A stretch of 64,000 bases of DNA, from positions 1,436,001-1,500,000 of the forward strand of contig JAILWY010000029.1 of assembly GCA_022113835.1 (NCBI GenBank), written 5' to 3'. Positions 45,504 through 56,699 of the stretch are shown in pieces (positions within the stretch are counted from its first letter, which is position 1; every line of letters starts with the position of its first letter). This DNA is from Atopsyche davidsoni. Lineage: Eukaryota; Arthropoda; Insecta; Trichoptera; Hydrobiosidae. Made by a program: the position numbers and the translations under genes. The notes beneath the pieces are model-generated. The model saw only the letters and a program-made list of their open reading frames with translations, was not told the origin of the DNA and made no database searches.

Positions 45504-46092
45504 GGGTCTTGCTACCTAACCTTGCTTGGTGTCTGCCTCAAAAAAAAAGACCGTTTTACCTGGCGAAATCGTGTCATTTAATTAATTTTATTGTCACTTT
45601 ATTTTTCTATATCGAAAATTGATTTTTTTACACACCATTAAAAAAACTATAAATAATATTCACATATTTTTTATTATTAAATTAACGTCCATTTTCAGGA
45701 TAAAATAAAATATTGAAGATGTTAAAAAATTGGATACAATGACGACTTTTCAAAACCAAAGTGTGTTAAATATATATATTTTTTTAATTTTTAAAATAAT
45801 ATATCGCACAGGGTTCATATTTAATCTTTTAATTCTAATTAAAAAAAAGTATTTTAAATGTTTAGGACTCTTGGAAAAGAGACATGACGAATCTCCAAAT
45901 CCCTACACTTTAATCGGAAAAATACATATTTATCATATTAATAGTAAATTTATAAGAAATAAAAAAATATTCTATTCGGGAGAAGAGATGTATCTAGCTT
46001 TTTGCATTTAAATTTGTCTGATTGGTGCGGTTGATTTTTTGCAAATCGGACTAGAAAATGATCAAAAAAACTCGATTATTGGACCTAAACCC
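45504..46092 (+). mobile_element. TTAA-family MITE, 589 bp
   Basis: Same length and ends as the copy in protease 2 intron 2, flanked by TTAA at 45500-45503 and 46093-46096. The frame at 45730-46011 is open but is the same low-complexity stretch that is interrupted in other copies, so it is not taken as a gene. A hAT end lies just upstream (about 45428) and a hAT relic starts just downstream. Confidence 0.7.
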
Positions 46093-46105
46093 TTAAGTCT
46101 AAACT

Positions 46106-47300
46106 GCTTATAACGGAAAAGCCTTGCCAATCCAAAGGAGTCTCAATCAGACCATTACTATGGTTAATAGTATCCCTATAAATGTTACCTGACAATGCAA
46201 TGCTTAAAAACCTCTTTGGGCCCCGTTTTGGCAGGTGAATCCCAAATTAAAGCATGATTTAGTGTCTTGGGTGTTGATCTATACCATAGGTTCCCAAAGT
46301 GGTAATTATCGATCCCATATACAAAAAAATCTCAATTAATCGCGTGTTTCAATTCCATAAAGTTACCATGGCTTATGTTACAATCAATCTTGGACAAGGG
46401 TAGTTTTTGCCCCTAATGCCGCCCCCAAGAAACCCTTATCAAACATTTTATTATTCTCCCCCAGTCGGTAGGTATAAATCTCACGAATATCCATGATTAC
46501 TTATAACTAAAGAGATCTCTTTGGCCTAAAACCCGATCTTGGTGGATCACTCAAAATAATTTTTTTTTAAACTATTTTTCAATCTTCATTCTGACTTGAC
46601 AATTGAAATGATATAAAATATTTTACGTATATATTCGTAAGCAGGTTTATTGTAACTCCAATGTATAGATCACTGGTTCCCAGAGTGGTCAATAGGTCAA
46701 GTCCTGCAAGGGGTCGATGATAGTGAAAAATTAAATTCGGGGTCCACGAACTGTAAATGGGGATCTATGAGAGTGGATTTCATTAAAGCAGGTCATCACC
46801 AAAATTTAGGCATTCTAACTCAGATTGTACTTATATAATAATACTATTTATCCTGAATTATGGACTATCGCAAGAAGGTTTTTGATAGCTTTTCCATCTT
46901 CATACCACATGGAAAAGGTTTCAGTGCGGTTGTCAATCTTCTTACAAAAAAAAGAAATAGATTGGAAACCACTGGGCGAGGAGATTTAAAGTTAAATCTG
47001 ACTTATTTGAAGCCAAATATTAAAAAAATTCTATCAAAGCATCAGACTCATCCCAACAATTAAAAGTATTGATTTTTTTGACGGATGTTACTATATTTGC
47101 ATTTTGTGTATTTTTAATCAATAAAGGTACAATTAACTTAGCATGTATTTAAATTTTTTTATTTTGAAATCCACTGTACAGTAAACTCTGTGTTAGTGAG
47201 TCGTTCTATATCAGAAGTCAAAAATATGTTTGATGTTGTAAAAATTCAATATTAGCAAGGCAGGGGAAAGACAGGAAAACTCGACAAAAGATTTAGAGTA
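46106..47300 (+). mobile_element. hAT-type element relic, second copy with inserted DNA
   Basis: 46106-46305 matches 8107-8290, including flanking sequence before the GGTTCCCAAAGTGG terminus, so both copies share a common larger repeat. A second terminus (GGTTCCCAGAGTGG, about 46675) restarts the element after about 360 bp of unrelated DNA. The interior from 46690 to 47290 parallels 8290-8890. Confidence 0.65.
46860..47063 (+). pseudogene. hAT transposase C-terminus (67 codons open)
   Basis: Better preserved than the 8425 copy: KGFSAVVNLLTKKRNRLETT followed by GRGDLKLNLT and a stop after HQTHPNN. This matches the very C-terminus of ZBED5/SCAND3-type hAT transposases (usual motif VERGFSAV.LLTK.RNRL). 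No BED finger or catalytic region is in frame nearby, so this is a remnant. Confidence 0.78.
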
Positions 47301-47764
47301 AAAATTATTTGTAAATAAAATTAATTCATTATTAAATACGTCAATGAATTGTTATTAACAAAATTAAAGTAACAAAAAGTACTTCACAAGGATTTAATTC
47401 TAAAGTCTAATAAGCAATATAACAAGGCGGCTTAAAAATTGCCATAAATTCAACGATGCTGATATTTCATGAATAATAAATTCTAAACATGATTTTACTT
47501 TTAATTGGATTCAAGTTTATTTGCATAGTTGATAAAAAATATATTAAAAATATTTTTTCTGTACCTTCATTAGGAATACGGAGTGGTTTTTGTCTTCCAA
47601 CTTTTTGGTACTGAGACAACCTTCGTAGATTTTTGGGTAATTTAATTATACAAAGAGTATTGTCATAGTTTTATATATATATAAACGATTTACTCAAAAA
47701 TGTATTACGAGTAATATTGCAGACCTTTCATATATTTAAAAATAATTTATAATAATTGTTTACG
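47300..47764. other. AT-rich, nothing seen
   Basis: No supported feature. Confidence 0.5.
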
Positions 47765-49330
47765 CGGGCTTTTCGCCACGCGCCGCCCGTGGCTTTCTTT
47801 TCTTTAGTGCGCAATTAAAACCTCCCTCTGCCTGTACCGGCCCAAAGGCATATTTCTTATTTAAGGGAAGGAATCCTGCAAAGGGATGAAGTGTGCGATT
47901 CGTATAACAGATCGAACACGACTTCTGTATCTGCCATTTAAAACTAAGATTTTTTAAAAATATTTATTTTTAGCGTGGCGTGCAGTGACAGCTATCAGGT
48001 AATGCAATAGGGGGCACACTAATTAATAATAATAATTTTGTGTATTCATACTAATTAATAATAATAATTGGTAGTAAATGATATCATAAATAAAAAACTC
48101 ACTGCTTTGTTTACGAATAAAGCAACGAGAGTCGGTTGTAAAGTTCAAATTCGAATACACTTTCTCCAAGAGGGTGCAGAGCCGCACTCAGTATGTGGCG
48201 TGCAATGCATGGGATTATCGCCCTGCGTGTCGGGCTGCGGTCCCCGCCGCTAAGGCGACCGCAAGGCCGTGGCTTACGCCAGGCTTAAGCCAAGGTATAA
48301 CTTCAATTTCTTTGAAATAACCCCGGCGACGAGCAACAACTCATCCTTTTCCCATATAAACAAAAATGCTCATATCGATCACTGAAAACTTAATTTTTTT
48401 TAATATTAAAAAGCGTATGCAAAGGTTTTTTTTTCGTAGATGACAAAAATAATTAGTCGGGAGTCTTTGCGCGTATTTTCCATTGAAACTCAGCCATATT
48501 CGAGAATGCCATATTGTTCGCAAGATAACGTCTAGAATTTATTCGAAGCACTAAAAAACCGGGTTCCTATGGCGCCTCCGTAGCCGTCTGCCTTTGTTCC
48601 CCTTAAAGATATCAGAAAATGGTTCTGTAATGAACTCGGCACCGTGCAGATAAAAACAAAGCATCCACCCAGCCACCCCCGCCAGATTAGGACAAAGTTA
48701 TAATGGTATGCATTAAAGGGGGTAGCGAGTAGAAAAAGACGGGTAGTTTTATGATAAGGTGGCTGTAAAATTGCCTAAGAGGCGGGCCTTCAAACACACA
48801 CTCGGCAATTAAAATTATATTTGCAAGCCCTTTAATTTTATATTATAATTACATAAATCACTTTATGAAAAATACAGCTTTGAGAAGCTCGAAAAAGCTC
48901 TTGAACTTGAACGCAATGAACGCAATGCGTTCATAGAAAAATAATGCCAACACTGTGCATTCTGTAATAAAAGTACATTTTTTTTTATGTATATATACTT
49001 ATATATATATATATATATAAAAATAATATAAATTTAATTCGTGTTTTTTATCGAGAATAACAGTCACTCGTGCTTTCGCCTCGCGCTCGCTCGCTCCGCC
49101 CCTCCAGAGATTCCAAACTTTTATCGCGTCCCCCCCAGGCAACTTTTATAACCGTATTAAGCCAAACTTTGGCCGCTCTCCGTCACATTTTAATATTTCA
49201 GCAAACCCCCATCCCCCGTCTCGCAGCATCCACCCCTAGGCTCACCCACCCCCGCCCCCTCTGGGGGCCTCGCAGATGCGGACTGGAGACGCCGAAAACA
49301 GTCTTGAATCTAATCAACAAAAAGAGGCTC
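47765..49330. other. Cluster of four GC islands
   Basis: 47765-47910 (hairpin GCCACG...CGTGGC), 48165-48290, 48560-48800 (several GATA and TTTATG cores) and 49060-49290 (C-rich). A 61-codon frame (48068-48253) ends inside the second. No family recognised. 48019 and 48051 carry a direct repeat of ACTAATTAATAATAATAATT. Confidence 0.3.
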
Positions 49331-49603
49331 TGAAAACTGCATTTCCAGCAAGTGTACTAAACCTTTTTCTCATCGGATATGAATCAGACTCAAAAAGTTT
49401 AGTCTAATTGGAACTTTTATATCCTTGCTATGAAAAAATATTCAAGTACCTCTGACGTCACCAAACAGAATCTACGTAGCCTTTTATTGTTTTCAGGTTT
49501 TAAATTTTGATTATATTAATGATGACAATATCTGTAGAGAAACTCAAAGGGCTATTTGCTATAATATATATTTTTTTTATTCCAATGCACGAAAAGGTAT
49601 TAA

Positions 49604-50159
49604 CGGTTCCATCCCCCGTTTGCCACAAAAAAAAGACCGTTTTACCAGGCGAAATCGTGTCATTTAATAAATTTAATAGTCACTTTATTTTTCTATATCA
49701 AAAATTGATTTTTTTATTGAGTATTGAAAAAACTATAAATTATATTTAAACATTTTTTATTATTAAATTAACGTCCGTTTTCAGGGTAAAATAAAATCTT
49801 GAAGATGTTGAAAGATTGGATAAAATGCCGACTTTTCAAATCCAACGATTGTTAAAAAAAAATTTTTTTTAATTCTTAAAATAATAAATCGCACAGGGTT
49901 TATATTTATTCTTTTCATTCCAATTTAAAAAAATGCTTTTAAATGTTTAGGACTCTTAGAACAGGGACATGACGAATCTCCAAATTCCTACACTTCAATC
50001 GGAAAAACACATATTTATCATATTTAAATAAATTTACAAGAAATAAATAAGCATTTTGTTCGGAAGAAGGGATGTACCTTATTTTTTGCATTTAAATTTT
50101 TTGATTGGTGCAGTCGATTTTTCGCAAAACAAAAAAACTCGAGTATGGGACTTAGACCC
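49604..50159 (+). mobile_element. TTAA-family MITE, 556 bp
   Basis: TTAA at 49600-49603 and 50160-50163. The right end (GGGTCTAAGTCCC inverted) matches the family; the left end has diverged. The interior aligns with the 34578 and 45504 copies, including the ACCRGGCGAAATCGTGTC motif near the left end. Confidence 0.65.
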
Positions 50160-50163
50160 TTAA

Positions 50164-51658
50164 TATTTATACGCCTGAAATATTTTGATACTATACAAAG
50201 TGTGTGCCAAATCCTATGTTTCATTTTTCAATTCATCAAAAAAAAGGGTCGAGTGTTTATAATTTTACTCATACAGCCTTATTGTTTCTTCATAGTAAAA
50301 AACTATTTTTTTATAGAATTATTGGGTCTCCCTTTTCAGCCCTGATCAGAAGTGTTTACTTCTCTTGAAAGAGTTGTGCCTTTATTTGATTGCCTACGCG
50401 GACCCTGTAGACGAGGCTTTCCAGCTTGAACGAACTGGGAGGCTTTACTTATATTTACAAAAGATGCAAGCACTGAAAAATAGCTACATTCTAGTCAATA
50501 ACAACTGTTAAAATAATTAATGATTGTAACCCAGTGACTAAGGCTATTGACCTTTAACCAAAAAAAGGCTGTATTCCCATTTTTTCAGGCAAGTCCTGAA
50601 GTCTTTAGCAACAAAGCACCGCTTGCCTCAAAGAAGCCTTAACTATAATACTCCATAACAAAGTTTTTTATACTAACACTATATCAAATAAGTTTGTACT
50701 GATTTTTGAGTTCACTGTGCGTCGAAGCTCAGTGTTAACTTTTTTACGCGCAAAGCGATAATTTTCAAAATAAAAATTACACAAAACACAACAATACATA
50801 GCGTGACATAAATAGACTCTATAAACCTTAACGCGTTTACATTTCAGACAAAGAAGAAGATATAAAAGACAGTGCGCCCGTTTACACGCTTCTGTGTGAG
50901 ATACGTTTACATCTGACAGGGCTACATATAAAATAAATAACAATTATAAAGATTATTTATATATAAATTATTTACCGATTTGTTATTTACAAGGTATGTT
51001 TGTTTAGATCTTGAAACCACTGAATGGGACTGAAAACTTGAAGCAGCTCAACAACTTTCCCAGAGCTATTTTTATGAATTTTAGTATAATATTCACAAAA
51101 GAGAGATATGTATAAAAAAATACATATTTATAGCTTTTTGTTTTGATATTAAGAGCTCGAACAAAAAAAAACTCATTCTCATTCTACCTTGCGTACATTT
51201 CATGTCCTCATATTATATTAAATACTGATTTATTGACTCAAAAATCTCATATCTCAAAAATATGTGATTTTTTGCTTCAGCTTACAAGTTGTAAATAAAA
51301 AGTGGTAAAAAATAAATAATAGCTGTAACAACACTAAATTTACTTTTTAATTAAAAATGAGGCATTAAAAATATAAATGTCGTATAAGTAGGAGAATCAC
51401 AAATGAGAGTGCCTTTGAAGAATGCTAAACTTATTGCGATGCTAATAAAGCGTATGATCTACTATTTTGGTAATATTTTTTTAAACAAATTATACGATAC
51501 ACTATAGCTAATTGTCTAAGTAAACTCTAAGGTCAAAAAAAAGGTCATTTGAAGGAGAATTTTCAGAAGAAGAAGGACTAAAGAAATACGTTCAAAAACA
51601 CAGTAGAAAATATGCGTTTTGAAAAATTTTTTTTTCGGCCATAACTGCGTAGATCACC
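50164..51658. other. AT-rich non-coding
   Basis: A SINE relic at 50522 and a single hairpin arm at about 51029; otherwise nothing supported. The 91-codon minus frame (50668-50943) is unrecognised. Confidence 0.4.
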
Positions 51659-51919
51659 CTACTTGTTTTTCAGCGGAGTTGTGTCCTCTGTGAACACTGC
51701 CTCACCAGGCTGGGCGGGGAATGGGGTGAGCTCCCGCAAGCCGGCCATTGTCACCATTGTCTGCGCCCAGATAGGAGGACCATAAACATCGCGGAAAGAG
51801 ACACCCGCTATCTCCGAAGAAATAAAGCCAGATGTGATTTTTGCCATAAACAACGAGCGCATAATTAAACTTGTTTTCAGACCTTTAATAAGCACGCATT
51901 TATAATAAATTACAAGCAT
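51659..51919 (-). CDS. GC-rich open island, strand uncertain (possible terminal exon)
   Basis: The minus frame reads naturally (for example GFISSEIAGVSFRDVYGPPI and AGLRELTPFPAQPGEAVFTE) to a stop. However, on the + strand an acceptor (GTTTTTCAG, ends 51673) leads into a frame reading GVVSSVNTASPGWAGNG and PAIVTIVCAQIGGP to a stop at about 51793, and another + frame is Cys-rich. Only one can be real. The island is 54% or more GC in AT-rich surroundings. Unrecognised. Confidence 0.3.
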   Translation of the reverse strand: MLVIYYKCVLIKGLKTSLIMRSLFMAKITSGFISSEIAGVSFRDVYGPPIWAQTMVTMAGLRELTPFPAQPGEAVFTEDTTPLKNK

Positions 51920-51950
51920 ACTAAAAAAAAAAAAAATTAAGATTTACACC

Positions 51951-51970
51951 CACACACACACACACACACA
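51951..51970. repeat. (CA)n microsatellite
   Basis: About ten CA units. Longer (TA)n runs occur at 6811-6830, 41311-41342, 41513-41562 and 49003-49018. Confidence 0.8.
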
Positions 51971-52213
51971 TATTTTTGGTATTCTCCCCGCGAAATGCCC
52001 AAAAGACTACTTAATTATTTTTTTTAATAAATAATCGGTATATAAGCGAATCCTAAGGGTCCTTCATCAAGAAAATAATCAAACCGGGGTATTTCTCAAA
52101 TCAACTGTACTAACAAGCCTTCATTTTCACAAGACAAATTTACATAATAATCAGTGATGCATTAAAAATATAACAAGGGTGTGTCATAATTTTCTATGAA
52201 GATCCGGTTTCAG

Positions 52214-52339
52214 GATCCTAAGTGGCTGCTTCGGGGTAGTTCAGAATCTTCCCTTGCGCTGCACAATGCAAGTGTAATTTTTCAAGGTTATTTACAACCC
52301 AACCTGACCCGCGTCCTCGACAGCCTTCTTAATCTAGAG
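52214..52339 (+). CDS. Candidate internal coding exon (42 codons, phase 0/0)
   Basis: The best non-protease exon candidate. Acceptor GGTTTCAG at 52213, donor GAG/GTAAGC at 52340, and exactly one open phase of 126 nt beginning DPKWLLRGSSESSLALHNAS and ending RVLDSLLNLE. The other two forward phases hit stops. Codons are GC-rich at third positions relative to the AT-rich flanks. I do not recognise the protein. A possible short follow-on exon starts after CTGCACTGCAG at about 52391, but the intron would be only about 50 bp. The partner exons are not identified. Confidence 0.42.
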
Positions 52340-53168
52340 GTAAGCTGAAACTGCATCAGGGGTACCTTGTGTGCCTGCACTGCAGAGTGCTCGTAACCCA
52401 TGGAAGGCGTTTTAACACAACGATAACTGGGGTTTAAAATATTTTACTACCCAATACTGAAATATGTTATCAAAATTCATTATGTTTTTATTAAAAAATA
52501 TATTGTGTTTTACAAAAATGCTTAAAATCTCTTGAAAATCATTATTTTTTCTGTATTAGATTTCATCAGTTATTTAAAAGTAAACTTTTGTGTAGACTTC
52601 GGTATATTGATTGTTTTATTTTATCTTGGTAAAAAATTTATTTATTAAAAATAATAACCATTTTTATGATGGTATCCATATATATATGTGGATGAGCTAA
52701 TAGAAATCAGCTGATAATGTAAATAGAAATCAGCTGTCGCAAAAAGAAATCAACCGGTAAAAAGAGAAAGCTCATGCTGCAAGTAGAAATATTTCGCTAT
52801 AGAAATATATATAGAATGCAAGATATGTATAAAATATTTGAGTTCCTATAATTTTATCGATATATATTAAGTATGCCTGATTAAAAAAAAACTATTTTTT
52901 AGTCAAAATATTTAATTTTTGTTTATATTATGTTCAATTGAAAAAAAAATTATTTGACGGATTATCATTAAAATAATAATTTTACTGAGAAATAACGGGG
53001 CGGATATTTACACAAGTAGTATATGAAAATTTTCCACCCTGACGATGTACCTTCTTTAAGGCTCTTCTCTTCTCACCTTTTCTTATTTTGTTATTTCCAC
53101 GCCATTAATTTCTCCTCAATATAAATATTCGTGTTTACGAGAGACTGGAAGAAAACCTTCCCCCGCAG

Positions 53169-53234
53169 GGCTCCATACATAAATGCAACGCCCAACCGAC
53201 GAGTTTCAAAAGCCACCCTGTATACTTACAATAA
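53169..53234 (+). CDS. Candidate short terminal exon (21 codons)
   Basis: Acceptor CCTTCCCCCGCAG, then GSIHKCNAQPTSFKSHPVYL, one more codon and TAA. Lies in a 200-bp GC-richer island (53030-53220) that also holds homeodomain-type TAAT cores. Unrecognised. Confidence 0.2.
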   Translation, partial: GSIHKCNAQPTSFKSHPVYLQ

Positions 53235-55074
53235 AAAATAAAGATTGAATTTTTACCTATTAGATAAGGTAAACTAGAATAGGTACTCCTGAATTCAAGC
53301 TAGTAACGCAAATTTCGCATCCACAATAGTTTCCTCCTTCCAATACCTATAAGTTTTATTAAAGATTTTTGTAATGGAAAAATAAATAGTGAGAACCTTT
53401 GTAAAAGACTAGCAGATATTGTTTAAAAAAAAAACACGAAAATTTAAGTTTTAACTGTGGAGGCATGAGTTTGATTTATCTCGTCGTTTCATTCGTAGAT
53501 TTATTGCTTAGGCCATCTTTAGAGACTTCGTCACTATATTGCATCAATGAAATCAATTTTTAACGGCGAAGATGGCCTCAGTACCGGAAGCCGCGGCGTA
53601 ACGCCCAAGAACGATTTTTTTTTAGATAACTATGACTAAAACCTACGAATTCATTTATAAGCAAATTTTATTATTGAATGTACTTGTAAAAATTGATTTT
53701 TATTAAAAATAAACTTTCGGCATATATCTGTGAAGGCTTTCTTTTGAAAATTTTCTGAAAGCTGCAGCCCTGGGTCTAAAATTTTCCAGTCGCCGTTTTA
53801 CATGTTCATCGTAAGGTCGCATTGTTAATCATATTAAATAAAGGAAAATGCGTCATTTATCATTAAGGGATGAATGAAAACTGTCGGCCTTTGAGGCGGG
53901 GCTTCCCGGGAAATTCCGTACAGATTAGGGGCGGTTTTTAAATGCTACCGAGGTAAGAAAGTAATTAAGATGTTGCTGAAATAAACGTTATAATACGGGC
54001 TTTATCTTTATATAAATAAATACGCGAATTGTTGAAGCGAGGAGAGCTGCATTGATTTATTACGAAGATATGCATACTTGCATATATATAAGACACCACA
54101 AAGCTACAAGATATTAAGAAAAGAGGAAACTGGGTGCCACTTCTAGATGTTTTGTTTTAAAAAAAAATATTTTCAAAATTAAATTTGTGTTACGGGGAAA
54201 CTAAAAACAACTTCTGGGCCGTATTTTAGTGTAATTTATATTTTTTATTATTTGAATCGGATTTACTATATTGTATTCATGTTTGTAAAATGATCGTTTT
54301 GAAAAGGAGGCAAAAAAATATTATTATATTTTCATAAAATAGACGTAAAGATATTAAAATAAAATTTTATAAATTCATACCAAAAAATATATTTTTGTTT
54401 AGTTATAAATAAGCATTAAATAAAAAAAAGTTTTTCTTACAAATATATATTTTTATTTAACATGACACGAAGTATCCAAATAATATTTGTATTGCATTTT
54501 TCAGTGTTTTTTTTTTATATTTGTTAATATATATATTTAATAAAAGTATACATAATATACTTAATTGATAAATAATTGGTTTATTGTAAGAGAATAATTT
54601 GTATGTATTTCAATAAAATACTGCACCGTCAAGCCCTACTACGGCTTCTTTTCACATTGATTTTTAAGGGTTGTTGCCACCCCTCCCGCCATCAAGCACC
54701 ATTTTATCATTGTCTTCTCGTAATTTATTACACTCAAGATAAAACACCCTTATAAATGTCTTTCGTGCCGTTTCTTAAGGATATGTACCACCCCCCAGCA
54801 TCCACGCCTCTCTCCGTCCACCTCCCCCTACTTTTGTACTTCTCTTTTCAATCCTCCCCAACTTATCAGCGATTCTTTGAAAATTTTCGTGGCTGAAGTA
54901 TATTTCAGAATTTCGCATTAACTTGCCGACGTACTTGCATTCAAAGCATACAAAAATATTAATACTTTTTCGCATGCATATAATTTTTATATAAATAATA
55001 CGTCAGGCAGTTTAAACTGAACGGTCGAAGATAAAATATATCACTTAGAAGCGTAACAAAGGAACCCGACATTA
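53235..55074. other. AT-rich with short GC patches
   Basis: 53569-53577 AAGATGGCC; a possible 21-nt microexon at 53790-53810 (TTTTCCAG/...ATC/GTAAGG); a donor GAG/GTAAGA at 53952. A pyrimidine-rich patch at 54690-54860, whose minus frame (54775-54975) begins MRKSINIFVCFECKYVGKLM, is unrecognised. Confidence 0.35.
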
Positions 55075-55670
55075 AAAGAAAGCACCCCGCAATTAGAGAA
55101 GGGGGGGGCGGGGAGATCACAAAAGGAAAACATCCCTCGGTGGGACGCGCGAGGGGAACGACCCTTAAAAATACCAAGAAAATCCTAAAGATACGCGCGG
55201 AGGGGCAAATTTTAAAAGCGGGGGCGTCTGAAAACACCCCCCGCGCGGAATATTCAATTAAATTCCCCCTTTTTAACAAAAACGTCCATTGCGACCCGCT
55301 CTCCCCCCGCTCGGGCCCGGCGGCCGCCGCGAGTGCGAGCGAGACGGACGCCGCCCCCGGGGGAGAGCGGGGTCCGCCTCTTTCGTACTTTTATACCGAT
55401 TTCTCTCTCGCGAAAGATAAAATTCTCGCCAATGGCGCGGGGGCCTCGGGGGGAAGACGCGGGGAGGCCGGGGTGGGGGAGAGCGGGGTGGGGGAGAACG
55501 GGGAGAACGGGGAGAGCGGGGCCAAATTAATGAGTATAATTATTGAGTATTTTAAACGCGCGCCGGTTCGCCTCGGACTGGAATATTTTGCTCTTGTTTT
55601 GTGCTTTCGAAATAATGGGAACTCGCTTCGCTTAATTAAGAATACTGAGTGTTCTATTTTGGACTGAAAT
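55075..55670 (+). other. Large GC-rich island with 175-codon open frame
   Basis: The largest CpG-rich island of the window. A + frame (55140-55667) is open for 175 codons with a Ser/Ala/Gly-rich middle and a GENGENGESG run from a GGGGAGAACG minisatellite (55470-55520). The minus strand is also open in part (54959-55279). Coding is unproven; a CpG-rich promoter or enhancer is equally likely. Confidence 0.4.
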
Positions 55671-55689
55671 TGTTGCGTGTATTACGTAT

Positions 55690-56690
55690 TTTTTTATCAA
55701 CATAAAAATTTGTTCAAATTATTTATTCAATAAATCATATCAAAAACTACAACAAGCTACTTAGATAAACTTTAGTTTCGTATCTATGTTCAAAATATAT
55801 ATTTAATTTTTTTTTTAATTTATTCAATAGATTATAACAAAAAATATATATAATTATAAAAACTACAACAAGCTACATACATTTTTTATCTAGAATTTTA
55901 CTGTATGTACTGCATTATGTCATACTTTATATGAAATTTATAAACCGTATTATTTCATTGATTAACTATTATAGTTAAATTTCTACGTTCAAAATATATA
56001 TATAGAATTATTTTTTCTTACATAAATATGTTATACTTTATATGAAATTTATAAACCGTATTATTTTACTGATTAACTATTATAGTTTCATTTCTATTTT
56101 CAATATATATATATTGAATTATTTTTTTAATTTAATTCAATAAATCATAACAAAAAATTATAAAAACTACAACAGACTACTTAGATAAACTTTATTTTAC
56201 TGTACTGCATTATGTAATATTTTATATAAAATTTATAACCCGTATTATTTTATTGATTGACTATTATAGTTTCATTTCTATCTTTAATTATTTTTTTTAA
56301 TTTATTCAATAAATAATCAAAATAAACGCGCATCATTTAAATAAAAAAATATATATATAATTATAAAATCTACAACAAGCTACTTACATAAACTTTTTTT
56401 AAGTAGAAATTTACTGTACCGCATTATATCATATTTTATATGAAATTTATAAACCGTATTATTTTTTTGATTGACTATTATATTTTCATTTCTATATTCA
56501 AAATATATATTTAATTAATTTTTAAATTTATTCAATAAATAATCAAAATCAACGCGCATCATTTAAATAAGAAAAAATATATATAATTATAAAAACTACA
56601 ACAAGCTACTTACATAAACTTTTTAACTAGAAATTTACTGTACCACATTATGTAATACTTTATATGAAATTTATCATTATATATAATATA
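55690..56690. repeat. Degenerate AT-rich tandem repeats
   Basis: Landmarks CTACAACAAGCTAC (55748, 55862, 56168 variant, 56371, 56598) and AACCGTATTATTT (about 55949, 56057, 56237, 56452) recur with 110-230-bp spacing. Old array; no coding signal. Confidence 0.75.
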
Positions 56691-56699
56691 TAAAATGCA

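Noticed and set aside
45730..46011. 93-codon frame
   Set aside because: Entirely within a TTAA-family MITE; other copies break the same frame.
49060..49330. 87-codon + frame as protein
   Set aside because: C-rich low-complexity composition, no domain, weak context.
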